Source of the DNA: Candidatus Hydrogenedentota bacterium
Lineage (GTDB): Bacteria; Hydrogenedentota; Hydrogenedentia; Hydrogenedentales; JAGMZX01
Assembly: GCA_029556545.1 (NCBI GenBank)
Contig: JAKQEQ010000049.1
Location: 19,602 to 83,601, forward strand
Length of the DNA stretch: 64,000 nucleotides
Direction: 5' to 3'
Made by a program: the position numbers and the translations under genes
In this document: positions 1-8,624 of the stretch, piece by piece
Layout of the letters: every line of letters starts with the position of its first letter
Numbering within the stretch: position 1 is the first letter of the stretch
Notes under the pieces: generated by a model
What the model was told of the DNA's origin: nothing
The model's input: the letters and a program-made list of their open reading frames with translations, nothing else
The model's database searches: none

Positions 1-2943
1 CTCGAGCGTCGCTTCCCGCTCTTCTCCTTCGGCGAAGCGCGCGGCCTCCATCGAAACAATGAGTTGCCCGCTCGGGGTCCGCTGCCACGTTATCCCGGTC
101 CCGTCTCCAGACAACGTGAATTCGAGGCGCGACGCCGCCTCCCGGGCCACTTCCGGGGGCTGAGGGGAAATGCTGACGTAGGCCATGGGCTTGTCGGGTG
201 TCAGGTCCACGCGCGCCGGATACACCTCGACGTAATCGACGGTGGCCGGCCCCGCCAGAAGCACCTTGATCTCCCCTACGGACCGCCCCTGAAAACGGGC
301 CTCGATGACGGCTTCCTTGGCTTCTCCTTCCGCGAGACGCACCAGCGGCCCGAGGAGCACCTCGAGTTGGCGCGGACCTTTCCGATTCACAACCACTTCA
401 TACGTGTTCGATTGAAACCGCAGCGCGTCGAGGGCCTGCGCGGACAGGTCAGGCGGCGCCACGTCAAACTCGATTTCCGCGTGACGATCCGCATTCGTCA
501 GGCGCAACGCGCCCGAAAGAAACACCACTTTCGGCAGGCTTGAAAACGGCGCGAGCGTTACGGCGAGTTGCCCGACCACGCCGCCGCTGTACCACGCGGT
601 GACCGTGCGCGTTTTCGGCTCTTCGCCCTCGATGACCGCCGAGTCGCGCAGCGCCACGGCAATCTCCTGCGGGGCCTTGCGCGTGACGGCGAGTTCGTAG
701 CCGTCGGCCCGGAAGCTGATGGCTTCGAGCACCTCGGGCGGCACGCCCGCCGGGTCCACGTCGAACCGCACGTCCGCGCGCCGCACTTCATTACTCAGAC
801 GCACGGCGCCGCCAAGGAAGAAAACCCGAGGGGTGTACGCCATGGCAAGCAACTCGACGCGCAGCGCGCCCACCTGGCGCCCGCAGCACCACGCCGTGAG
901 CATTTGCGATTCGCGCGCCAGACCCGTCAAGCGCACGCCGGGCTTCAGCGCGACTTCGAGCACATTCCGGCTGATACGATTGAGTACGAGCCGCGCATCG
1001 GCGCTCTGGAATTTCAACTCGGAAAATACCGTCTCGGGAAGCGACTCCGGCGTGGTCTCGAAATAGACTTCCGCCGAGGGGTCCGCGTTGGTCAACAACA
1101 CGCCGTCCGACGCGAACTCGATCTTGTCCAGCACGCAGGCCGGCGCCACGTGGACCGGCAGTTCGGCCACGACAACGTCGCGGATTGTGGCGCGGAGATG
1201 GGCGTCAATAGCCGCCTCATTCCGGGCGCCCGCGTCAAGGGACACCCGCATCGTCGTATCGCTGTCCCGCACCACCTGCACCGGCGCATCGCCGGGCACG
1301 ATCTGAAACGAGACGTTCACGCTGGAGACCGGCTGCCCCGCGGCGGACCGCACCTCGAAGGAAACGCGTTCACTCGGTTGCCCGGCGCCGATGTGCACCG
1401 ACGCCGGGGTAAAGGAGAATTGCAGCAACTCGACCGGATTGCGCAGACGCACGGGCAATACGCCCAACTCGAGGTCATAATCCTCGAGGCGGGCGATCAC
1501 TTTGTGGACCGATTCCTCCCCGAACGGCACATCAAAGGAGGACGTCTTGATGTACACGGCACCGTCGCGCGGCCACGCCGACACGGGACCGCTCGCGTAC
1601 CATGAAACGCCCTCGAGGCGCGCGCTTGGCGGCGACGCCTCGAAGGGCACTTCAGCGAAGTCCTGGACCGGATCAAGCACCACTTCCGCCACGGAGAAAA
1701 CCAGGCGGCGTGGCACATCGGGCGGCAATACTCGTGACGCGCTCTCGACGCCCTGTTGTACCTGTGAACTAACAGGTGCCGTGGCTATGGGGCGCGACTC
1801 GACGTCACGCGGGACGGGAGCGGGCGGCTGCGCGACCTCGCGGGGCGGTTCCGGTTCCGTCGACCTCGCCTCCGGAGGGGGCGTGGGGACGGTCTGCACG
1901 GGCGCGTCATGCAGGGGCTGCGGCCCGGCGTATCGCCACCACAGCCCCCCGGCCACTATCACGATGGCCGCTGCGAGCGCGAGTCCGAAGAGCGCCCGGC
2001 GCGACAGGGGCTGGGAAACCCACGGTGCGGCGACCGGCGTCGGGGTCCGTTGCGGAGACGGCGTAATCACGTCGGTGAGGTGGTCCTGCCCGGACGGCGA
2101 GCTTGTTCTTATGCCTTCCAGATGGACGCGGATGTCCTCGCACACCGCGTCCGCGTTGTCGTATCGGTCTTCGGGCCGTTTCGCCGTCATGCGATACACG
2201 ATGCTGCAGACCTGCGGCGGCACATCCGCGCTGATCTCTTGCAACGAGGGCAGCGGCAGCTCGACGATCTGCCGCATGAGCGCCAGCGGCGTATCCGCGC
2301 CGTAAGGAGTCCGCCCGCTGAGCATCTCGAACAGGACAATCCCCAGTGAGTAAATGTCCGATCGTTGGTCCGGCTTGAGCCCCTCGCACTGTTCCGGCGA
2401 CATGTAACGCGGTGTGCCCAGGACCGCGCCTTCCGCCGTCAGTTGGGTCGCGCTGTGGATGCCCCGGGCGAGGCCGAAGTCCATGACCTTCACACGACCG
2501 AACTCGTCGATCATAATGTTGTCCGGCTTGATGTCGCGATGGACCATGCCGACGCGGTGGGCGGCTTTCAGCGCATCCGCGGCCTGGAGCGTGATTTCAA
2601 GCGCGCGCCCCACCGACAAGCGCCCGGCTTCCCGGATGAGCGTTGTCAGGGTCTTGCCCTTGATGTACTCCATGGCGATGTAGCGCACGTCCTCGTGCTT
2701 ACCGACGGCGTAAATCGAAACGATGTTCGGATGGCTCAGGCTGGCGGCAAAACGGGCCTCGCGCTCGAAGCGCTTCGCGAAGGAGATGTCCGCCGAGATA
2801 TTCGAGGGCAGGACTTTCAGCGCTACAGTGCGTTGCAGGGAGCGCTCGTGCGCCTCGTACACGACACCCATCCCCCCGCGACCAACCTCGCGGAGGACCT
2901 CATAATCGCCCACGACTTTGCCCACCAAAGGCTCGTCCGGCAT
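1..2943 (-). CDS. Membrane Ser/Thr protein kinase with repeat-rich C-terminal region (partial, runs off left edge)
   Basis: The open frame covers 981 codons and has no stop before base 1, so the C-terminus lies outside the window. Start ATG at 2943 follows an AAGGGA-like site. The N-terminal 270 or so residues are a Hanks-type kinase: glycine loop GRGGMGVVYEA, VALKVLP lysine, HRDIKPDN near residue 133, DFGLARG and MSPEQ. A hydrophobic helix LFGLALAAAIVIVAGG lies near residues 317-335. After a Pro-rich linker the outer part contains about four related units of roughly 95 residues, each with a segment like VFFLGGAVRLSN or VVFLSGALRLTN, then FDV and RFxxxxYE. The domain order is that of PknB-type sensors, with the repeats presumably sensing something outside the cytoplasm. 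It lies on the same strand as the ubiquitin/Pup-like cluster but 413 bases away, so a functional link is only inferred. Confidence 0.9.
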   Translation of the reverse strand, partial: MPDEPLVGKVVGDYEVLREVGRGGMGVVYEAHERSLQRTVALKVLPSNISADISFAKRFEREARFAASLSHPNIVSIYAVGKHEDVRYIAMEYIKGKTLTTLIREAGRLSVGRALEITLQAADALKAAHRVGMVHRDIKPDNIMIDEFGRVKVMDFGLARGIHSATQLTAEGAVLGTPRYMSPEQCEGLKPDQRSDIYSLGIVLFEMLSGRTPYGADTPLALMRQIVELPLPSLQEISADVPPQVCSIVYRMTAKRPEDRYDNADAVCEDIRVHLEGIRTSSPSGQDHLTDVITPSPQRTPTPVAAPWVSQPLSRRALFGLALAAAIVIVAGGLWWRYAGPQPLHDAPVQTVPTPPPEARSTEPEPPREVAQPPAPVPRDVESRPIATAPVSSQVQQGVESASRVLPPDVPRRLVFSVAEVVLDPVQDFAEVPFEASPPSARLEGVSWYASGPVSAWPRDGAVYIKTSSFDVPFGEESVHKVIARLEDYDLELGVLPVRLRNPVELLQFSFTPASVHIGAGQPSERVSFEVRSAAGQPVSSVNVSFQIVPGDAPVQVVRDSDTTMRVSLDAGARNEAAIDAHLRATIRDVVVAELPVHVAPACVLDKIEFASDGVLLTNADPSAEVYFETTPESLPETVFSELKFQSADARLVLNRISRNVLEVALKPGVRLTGLARESQMLTAWCCGRQVGALRVELLAMAYTPRVFFLGGAVRLSNEVRRADVRFDVDPAGVPPEVLEAISFRADGYELAVTRKAPQEIAVALRDSAVIEGEEPKTRTVTAWYSGGVVGQLAVTLAPFSSLPKVVFLSGALRLTNADRHAEIEFDVAPPDLSAQALDALRFQSNTYEVVVNRKGPRQLEVLLGPLVRLAEGEAKEAVIEARFQGRSVGEIKVLLAGPATVDYVEVYPARVDLTPDKPMAYVSISPQPPEVAREAASRLEFTLSGDGTGITWQRTPSGQLIVSMEAARFAEGEEREATLE

Positions 2944-3356
2944 TACAGCGATCCCTTACGACAACACCCGCCCCAGCAAGAACATAACACCGTCTTTCTC
3001 CCGGAGTAAAGCGAAGACCACAATATACAGCCGCCTGATGGGTCGGCACACCGCATATGGAGGTCTTCGCGGAGTCCATCAACACGCGACCCACGGCGCC
3101 TCATCGCCCCTCGCTCGATACAATACCACCGGACTCCAATGGAGTTTCCGGTTTTCGGCATAGATCTTCAATCTCCGGCAGAGATGGAGGTAACTTGTCC
3201 TGAACGCGGCATGGGCGTCCCGCCCCTGAACTCATATCAAGGACAAGACGCCCGTATTACGCGAAGCAATCCGACGCCGGCCCGGCGCGCACACCGAGGC
3301 GCGTCCCGCGCATGACTCAGAGCCCGTGCATTTTTGCTGCTCCGGTCATGGTCCCC
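2944..3356. other. Intergenic gap between the kinase and the Clp-like ATPase
   Basis: No convincing gene is seen in this 413-base gap. It holds a short palindrome GGGCG-TCC-CGCCC (3213-3225), with a second GACGCCC at 3247-3253 that could pair with GGGCGTC at 3213, and an imperfect palindrome around 3129-3149 (GGACTCCA/TGGAGTTTCC). No clear promoter with good -35 and -10 elements was found for the kinase. The gap makes co-transcription with the upstream cluster uncertain. Confidence 0.5.
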
Positions 3357-4547
3357 TCAACTTTCCTCGTCCTGCGCGGGTTCGCGCACGTATGCGCGCC
3401 GGGCGGCAAAATAGAGGTCTTCGAGTCCCACCACCGCCACCCCCTGAAGCGCAGCGCGGGCGGCGGCGGCGTCAAGCAGGGTGACCGCGCTGCCGGGAGG
3501 GCTGCCCGCCGTATCCGGGAGGGTTTCCGCGGCGGCGGCGGCTCCTTGCGCCAGATGCTCGTCAATTGTCACGGCGTGATGCGCCGCGATGGCGGGAACA
3601 TGGGCGGCGACCATAGCGGCGGTCGCATCGCGGGGCGGCGCCTCGAGTGTCACGACATGAACACGCCGGCGCAGGGGCGCTTCCAGAAAGAGCGGCAGGT
3701 GCCGCGGCAGGAGCGTCCCAAGGATCGGAATGCCGCGGTCCAGCGCGTTCGCGAGGATCAGCGGCCCATGCCGCATGTCGCACACGGCGAGTTCCGCGTG
3801 CTCGAGCGCGAGAACCCGACGCGGCTGCCCCTGCATTTCCTGCAGCAGTGCACCGAGCAGGTTCTCGCGCTCGCCTTCGAGCACCACACCGGAGAATAAC
3901 CGTTCCAGATTCACGGCGAGAAGCGCGAACTCGGGGTCCCGCTCCGTGAGCATGCGCGCCACGCCGTGCAGCAGGTTCGTCTTGCCCGCGCCCGACTCGC
4001 CCGTCACGAGCGCGAAGCGCGATTCACCCCACCGCCTGACGCACGACGCCGCTTCGATCACGGCTTCGTCGCGGGCGACGCACGGCCACGCCGTTCCCTC
4101 GCGCGCGCGTGCCGCAAGGTCGTCCGCGATCCCCGCCAGCAGTCCGGCGCCGTCGGCGTCGCGCAGCGCGGGCGGCGCGGGCGCATGCAACACCGGTTCG
4201 CGCCCCTGCGAACCGAGAAGGTCCAGGACGCGCTCCATGGCCCGGTCCCGGGCGCGGGTTCCGCTCGGTTCGAAAAACAGGGCCTTCCAACCGCCCGCGT
4301 CCCAGCCGCGCGCGAAAAGCCGTTGGATTTCGGGGTTGCCCCCCGTGTAGGCAAGGTCGGCGTCCACGAGCACAAGGACTGCCTCCTTCTGCGGCACGAG
4401 TTTCAGGAGCAGGTTCGTTCGGGACTTCGAGAAGTGGTCCGCATGGACGGGGACGCCCCGCAGCAGGGTGGCGTCCCGATCGCTTATGTCGATCGCCACC
4501 TGGAGCCGTTCCAGGCGCTTGGCAAGACGAGCGGTGAACGGTTGCAT
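3357..4547 (-). CDS. Clp-D1-like AAA+ ATPase with degenerate Walker B
   Basis: 396 residues. The first 140 residues are unrecognised. From about residue 160 the sequence follows the first AAA+ module of ClpA/ClpB: a CVARDEAVIEA segment (compare the Clp IGRDEEI motif), Walker A GESGAGKT, a conserved-looking NLERLFSG region, then VLALEHAELA in the place of the Clp Walker B LFIDELH, and a sensor-like GIPILGTLLPRHL. The Walker B aspartate position is Glu and the catalytic glutamate position is His, so hydrolysis may be weak or lost. There is no second AAA module, no N-terminal Clp repeat and no ClpP loop visible. Start ATG follows GAGGGG by 8 bases and lies 14 bases after the PafA/Dop-like gene, so it belongs to the same operon. 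A role as unfoldase adaptor or ATP sensor is inference. Confidence 0.7.
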   Translation of the reverse strand: MQPFTARLAKRLERLQVAIDISDRDATLLRGVPVHADHFSKSRTNLLLKLVPQKEAVLVLVDADLAYTGGNPEIQRLFARGWDAGGWKALFFEPSGTRARDRAMERVLDLLGSQGREPVLHAPAPPALRDADGAGLLAGIADDLAARAREGTAWPCVARDEAVIEAASCVRRWGESRFALVTGESGAGKTNLLHGVARMLTERDPEFALLAVNLERLFSGVVLEGERENLLGALLQEMQGQPRRVLALEHAELAVCDMRHGPLILANALDRGIPILGTLLPRHLPLFLEAPLRRRVHVVTLEAPPRDATAAMVAAHVPAIAAHHAVTIDEHLAQGAAAAAETLPDTAGSPPGSAVTLLDAAAARAALQGVAVVGLEDLYFAARRAYVREPAQDEES

Positions 4548-4561
4548 GGGAAGGCCCCTCC

Positions 4562-6442
4562 TCAGGCCACGCAGTCCGGCGCACGTTCCATGTTACGCGT
4601 CCGCCAGACGTAGCGGCTTTGGTCCGCAGTCACGCGGACCACTTCGCAGCCCGCGCTGTCGAGGCCGACGACGCGCAGTATCGTCGCCCGCTGACCGACA
4701 AACTGATCCATGTCCGCGTTCCAGTTCTGATTTCCGTCGACCGATTCGTGGCGTCCGAGAATGATGGGATCCCCCACACTGAAGCGCCCCGGTTGCTCGC
4801 CTGGAGCCGGTCGTCTTCCCTCGCGCCGTATGAGAGACTCGAAGGACGGGGGCATGCCGAATTGCGCCGCCGCCATGACACGAAGCCGCTCATCGTCGCT
4901 CTTCCATTCCTCGCGGGTGGTCAGCGGGTCCGACAGATCAAGCCACTCCCCCGTACGCGCATTGAAGATACCGCTCCAATCCGCGTTCGAACCGCGGTTG
5001 CCCGCCAGTTCCTTGATCCACTTGCCGCGCAACGCGGCGCGGGTCGTCGCCGGCGGCGTCGTCATGGCCTCGTCCACGCGGTCCACGCCGGGCGCATGAT
5101 GTTCAAGCAGGCCGGCACGGTCCATCTCGGCGAAGATGCCGCCCTCGCCAAGTCGCCCGAAGCAGGTATCGGCCTCGAAGAGCCGCAGCCGGAGGTCGAG
5201 GAATGCATCCAGATCGTCCCACGTGAGGTCGTGCCGACGCAGGACGGGCGTCAACCGCCTGACGCGCGGGGCGGCGGGGCTGTCGCCCGTAAGCGCGTCC
5301 TGGAGCGTGATGCTTATTGGGGTCTCGGGCTTCCGGCGCTGCAACACGGCGCCGACCTGTTGTACGACATTGGACCAGACCGCGATCTGGTCCCAGGTCA
5401 GCCCCTGTCGCCGCGCCATCTCCGTGTAGATCGCGTACTTGATTGCCCAGTCCAGTTTCGTGGCGGCGGCGGCCGCGCCCCCTTCCTCAAGCAGGTCCAG
5501 CACGGCTCGCCACCTGCCGCAGAGGGCTTCGGCCCACTCCGGCATGAACGGTTCGCCGATGGCCATCTCCGCCAGATGCAGGTAGTGCCGCTGGATGTCG
5601 AGCGCGCGCACGGACCGACCGGTCTCGGTCTCCGCCGTGGCCCGGCGACAGGTCGGGTCATTGGCGAAGTCGCGCATGGCTTCGAGCGGCGCCCGCAGGC
5701 GCATGCCTTCGCCGGGGCGAAGCCCGGCGTCGACCATGGCCAGCACGAGGGCGGTGGTCCCGTGGCGCAGCACGGCGGCTTCCTCGGAATGGAGGCTTTC
5801 GCCGCAGTACAGGTGCAGCCGATGCCCCGACCGCGCGAGCGGCTCGTCTTTCGTGTGGAAGATGCCCCGTGCGTTGGTCGAGTGATAGGAGACCACGTGA
5901 CACAAGTGCGCGACCCGGGGCGACAGCGTGAAGTTGGCCCCGAGCGAGAGGTTGCTGAAGCCGCCGCCGCCGGTGTAGATCAGGCGCGACGCGAGGTGGG
6001 AGACGAGTTCGTTGGGCAGACGATCGGGGTTGCTGGTGTACCTGTAGCTGCCATGACAGCCCCATGTCGCCTGCGACACCCCGACGTCGTAGCCGATGTT
6101 GTTGCGGTACACATGAGCCGCCGCGACGGTCGGGTTCTCGCGTCGCAACTCCTCGGCCAGCCCGACCAGGATGCGGTCCGCCGCGAGTTGCCAACGCACG
6201 ACGTCCCAGGGGCTGGTCACTTCGGGACTCGCGATCTCAGGATGGCCGCCGCAATCGATGTAGAAGCGGCTGCCGTTCTCCACAAACATGCCGCCCGGGC
6301 CCGCGCCCGGCAGGTAGCGCAGGGTTCGCTCCGCCGCGTGATACAGCATACCCATGGCATCGCTCTGATCGACGCGCGCGCCGTCCTGGTAGAAGGCCGA
6401 GAGCATGTATTCCGTCTCGACCCCCATCACGGTTTCGGCCAC
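4562..6442 (-). CDS. PafA/Dop-family (Pup ligase/deamidase) protein A
   Basis: 626 residues, starting at GTG 6442 two bases after the stop of the Pup-like gene; the GAGGAG site lies inside the last codons of that gene, which suggests translational coupling. It has the family signature near the N-terminus, MGVETEY (residues 6-12, with the ATP/Mg-binding glutamates E9 and E11), then FVENGSRFYIDCGGHPE (53-69), matching the NGxRxYxD..HPE block in which the Asp (D63) is catalytic in PafA and Dop, then RNNIGYDVG and GGGGFSNLSLGANF. Known members bind ATP and either deamidate the C-terminal Gln of Pup or join Pup to lysines. Length is above the usual 450-500 of actinobacterial PafA/Dop because of a C-terminal extension. 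I cannot tell from sequence whether this copy is the ligase or the deamidase. Confidence 0.88.
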   Translation of the reverse strand: MAETVMGVETEYMLSAFYQDGARVDQSDAMGMLYHAAERTLRYLPGAGPGGMFVENGSRFYIDCGGHPEIASPEVTSPWDVVRWQLAADRILVGLAEELRRENPTVAAAHVYRNNIGYDVGVSQATWGCHGSYRYTSNPDRLPNELVSHLASRLIYTGGGGFSNLSLGANFTLSPRVAHLCHVVSYHSTNARGIFHTKDEPLARSGHRLHLYCGESLHSEEAAVLRHGTTALVLAMVDAGLRPGEGMRLRAPLEAMRDFANDPTCRRATAETETGRSVRALDIQRHYLHLAEMAIGEPFMPEWAEALCGRWRAVLDLLEEGGAAAAATKLDWAIKYAIYTEMARRQGLTWDQIAVWSNVVQQVGAVLQRRKPETPISITLQDALTGDSPAAPRVRRLTPVLRRHDLTWDDLDAFLDLRLRLFEADTCFGRLGEGGIFAEMDRAGLLEHHAPGVDRVDEAMTTPPATTRAALRGKWIKELAGNRGSNADWSGIFNARTGEWLDLSDPLTTREEWKSDDERLRVMAAAQFGMPPSFESLIRREGRRPAPGEQPGRFSVGDPIILGRHESVDGNQNWNADMDQFVGQRATILRVVGLDSAGCEVVRVTADQSRYVWRTRNMERAPDCVA

Positions 6443-6444
6443 GA

Positions 6445-6645
6445 CTACTGCGCTCCTCTCTGCACGTTCGCGTTCAAGAAGGCCTGACAGTTGCCAGACA
6501 GGGCGCGCGCCGCCAAGTCGCCGCCGCGCGCGGCAATGGTTTCCGCGCGGCGTGTCATGCCCTCGAGCCGTCCACCGCCGCTTTCATCATCGGCGCCGGG
6601 CGCGCCGGCCGCAGGGGCGTCATGGGGTCTCTCTCGTAACAACAT
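6445..6645 (-). CDS. Small Pup/UBact-like protein modifier
   Basis: 66 codons, ATG at 6645 preceded by a perfect AGGAGG with a 7-base spacer, which makes translation likely although the frame is too short for normal gene calling. The product is Gly/Ala/Asp-rich and polar in its first half (ADDESGGGRLEG), with a helix-prone second half, and ends FLNANVQRGAQ. M. tuberculosis Pup is also a short disordered protein and ends YVQKGGQ, so the VQ-basic-G-x-Q end is a close match; UBact proteins of other phyla are a second comparison. The final Gln would need deamidation before ligation, which fits the two PafA/Dop-family enzymes that flank the gene on both sides. Codon positions were read directly on the reverse strand. 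The longer frame extending upstream to 6972 enters a hexamer repeat and the neighbouring gene and is not believed. Confidence 0.75.
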   Translation of the reverse strand: MLLRERPHDAPAAGAPGADDESGGGRLEGMTRRAETIAARGGDLAARALSGNCQAFLNANVQRGAQ

Positions 6646-6667
6646 TCTTCGTCCTCCTGTTCGTATT

Positions 6668-6730
6668 GCGGCCACAAGGCCGCCCTCAGTTCTTACTCGT
6701 ACTCGTACTCGTACTCGCACTCGCACTCGA
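6668..6730. repeat. Hairpin plus hexamer microsatellite in the leader of the Pup-like gene
   Basis: Six hexamers of the form ACTCG(T/C/A) run from 6695 to 6730 on the plus strand (ACTCGT three times, ACTCGC twice, ACTCGA once). Next to it GCGGCC-ACAA-GGCCGC (6668-6683) is a perfect 6-bp hairpin. Both lie in the 110-base gap between protein B and the Pup-like gene, just upstream of its AGGAGG. They could form an mRNA processing or translation-control element, or be neutral slippage. Confidence 0.6.
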
Positions 6731-6755
6731 CGCTCGCACCGCGGACCGACTCCGC

Positions 6756-8513
6756 TCAGTCCGTGGCGACCACGGCGCTCGTCGCCGACGCGTAGCTCCT
6801 TCCGCTCGTTGTCGGCGGCGTCGCCAGCGCCTCCAGAATCAACTCGTTGTCGCCGACGGCAAACAACCGCTCCATCGCCGCACGGGTAAAGCCGAGCGGG
6901 TTGGCGAGATAGATTGTCTGCCGCGAGATTCCCGATCTCCCCACACGTCCCCACACCACCAGCCGGTCCCAATCGACCGAATCGATGTCATCAGGGTCCA
7001 GCGTGCGCAGCAGCATGGCGCGCGTCCAGGCGCGCGTATCCTCGGGCGGCGCCTGGACCAGGCGCGCGATGTGCGCCTCTTCGACGATCCGCTCGACCAG
7101 TCCCTCCTGCTCATAGGCCCAATACAGGCCCTCGGCTTCGTCGAGACTCGAGTACAGTTGGTCGAGATAGCGCAGTTCGGGCGACTCCCACGTGAGACCA
7201 GGGTGGCGATCCAGCGCGCCGCGGAGAATCTCGCGCTTGAGCACCCAGTCCAGCCGCCCCGCCAACGTTTCCCAGTCGCCCCGCTCGAGCCGCTCGAGCG
7301 TGTCAGCCCAAAGCGCGAAAATTTCACCGGCCCGCGGCACCGTGGCCTCGCAATCGCCGGACGCGACAAAGGGCGCGGCCTCCTCGAGGAAGAGGCGCTG
7401 GAGCTCGACGGCCGTTACGACGCGGCCGTCGGCGAGGCGCGCGCGCGCCTTGAGCGTCGGGTCGTGGCTGTAGAGCAGCCCCGCCTCGACCGGATCGTCG
7501 AGCATCAGGCGCCCCTTGGTCCTGCCCGCCTCGAGCATCGCGAGAACGATCTGCAACACGCCGATCTTCAGGAGGCATGCCGTGTGGGTGAGATTACTGT
7601 CATAGAAAATACAGTGGAGGCGGCGATAGCGCGGGGCCTCCTCCTCGTCGCGGCGGTAGCTCCACCCGCCGCACAGCGCCTCGTCGCGGGAGTTCACCAG
7701 AGGCCGCTGCACGGTAGTGGCGATGCCCGTGAGCGCCTCCATGAAGTCCATACGCTGACTCAGTTGGTACGCGACCGGCGGCGCGCCGTTCTCGCTGCCC
7801 ACCTTGCCCTGGCCAGTAAAGACGATGCTCGATACCTGGTACGCGGCGAGATAGAGCATGGGATACAACTTGCGGTGGAATATGTCCTCCCAAAGTTTTT
7901 CGGTCAACAGCACGTTGACGTGGCTGCCGTACGAGTTACCCCGGCCGTCGCTGTTGTTCGCCAGCACGACGACGCGCTGCCCTTCCGGAAGCCTCGCGTT
8001 CGCCCGTCGCATCGCGCCGCGCGCGACGCGCAGCATGGCGTGCCACGCCGCCACCCAGTCATGGGCGTTCGTCACCTCGGGCAGGCAAATTTCCAGGTGT
8101 CCTAGATCAATATAACAGCATCCACCGTTCTCCGCCAAGAAGCGCCGTCCCCAGTCCTGCGGGTCAAACGCGCTATATCCGGTGGAATACGAGTACCCGT
8201 AGTCCGCGCCCGCGTTGCCGCCCCAGTTGCCGTAACCGGAACTGAAACCACCGCCGCCGTACCCTGCCGAGACCGATTGCCCGCCCCGCGCGCGCGCCGC
8301 GCGGCACGCTTCGCATTGGCACGCGGATCGCCCGGCAGAGCGCGGCAAGCCTTGGATTTCGCGCAGGAGCGCGTGCGCGGCCTCGCCGCCCGTGCCTTGG
8401 GAACGTTCGAGTCCCTGGATGAAATTGCCGAGTTCGATATCGCCGCCGCACAATTTGACGACGCGCCGCGGCGTCTTCCCGGCGCCTCCTCCGGTGCTCT
8501 TCTGCATTCTCAT
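6756..8513 (-). CDS. PafA/Dop-family (Pup ligase/deamidase) protein B with Gly/Tyr-rich insert
   Basis: 585 residues, ATG at 8513 after AAGGGA. The family signature is altered at the N-terminus to CGGDIELGNF (22-31, glutamate E27 kept). The NGxxxYxD block is NGGCCYIDLGHLE (129-141), keeping the catalytic Asp (D136) and LPE. ANNSDGRGNSYGSHVN matches the NNTDGxGxSYGTHEN block typical of Dop and PafA, better kept here than in protein A. Between the first two blocks there is an unusual insert: a CQCEAC cysteine cluster (65-70) and a Gly/Tyr/Ser-rich low-complexity stretch (about 81-113). The pairing of two very different family members around a Pup-like gene mirrors the actinobacterial Dop-Pup-PafA order. 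Which one deamidates and which ligates is not decided. Confidence 0.87.
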   Translation of the reverse strand: MRMQKSTGGGAGKTPRRVVKLCGGDIELGNFIQGLERSQGTGGEAAHALLREIQGLPRSAGRSACQCEACRAARARGGQSVSAGYGGGGFSSGYGNWGGNAGADYGYSYSTGYSAFDPQDWGRRFLAENGGCCYIDLGHLEICLPEVTNAHDWVAAWHAMLRVARGAMRRANARLPEGQRVVVLANNSDGRGNSYGSHVNVLLTEKLWEDIFHRKLYPMLYLAAYQVSSIVFTGQGKVGSENGAPPVAYQLSQRMDFMEALTGIATTVQRPLVNSRDEALCGGWSYRRDEEEAPRYRRLHCIFYDSNLTHTACLLKIGVLQIVLAMLEAGRTKGRLMLDDPVEAGLLYSHDPTLKARARLADGRVVTAVELQRLFLEEAAPFVASGDCEATVPRAGEIFALWADTLERLERGDWETLAGRLDWVLKREILRGALDRHPGLTWESPELRYLDQLYSSLDEAEGLYWAYEQEGLVERIVEEAHIARLVQAPPEDTRAWTRAMLLRTLDPDDIDSVDWDRLVVWGRVGRSGISRQTIYLANPLGFTRAAMERLFAVGDNELILEALATPPTTSGRSYASATSAVVATD

Positions 8514-8534
8514 GACGATCCCTTCTTCTTCTGC

Positions 8535-8622
8535 GTTCGTAGTCCAGCCTTCAGGCTGTCTTGTTCGTAGTGCAGCCTTTAGGCTGTCCTAAGCGCAGAC
8601 TAAAGCCCGTACTACGAACTGT
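8535..8622. repeat. REP-like element in the ATPase-to-ligase gap
   Basis: Two near-identical units occur in tandem on the plus strand, TCGTAGTCCAGCCTTCAGGC starting near 8537 and TCGTAGTGCAGCCTTTAGGC starting near 8567, each followed by TGTC. A partly complementary GACTAAAGCCCGTACTACGA follows near 8598-8617, so the region can fold back. This looks like a dispersed intergenic palindrome rather than a gene and fills most of the 111-base gap between the ARC ATPase stop and protein B. Confidence 0.65.
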
Positions 8623-8624
8623 GT

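Noticed and set aside
4619-6487. Long plus-strand frame of 622 codons opposite PafA/Dop-like protein A
   Set aside because: It mirrors the real gene in high-GC DNA; no family motifs, and the reverse strand carries clear PafA/Dop blocks.
6445-6972. 175-codon extension of the Pup-like gene upstream
   Set aside because: The extra part reads through a hexamer repeat (RVRVRV) and into the end of protein B; the ATG at 6645 has a perfect Shine-Dalgarno.
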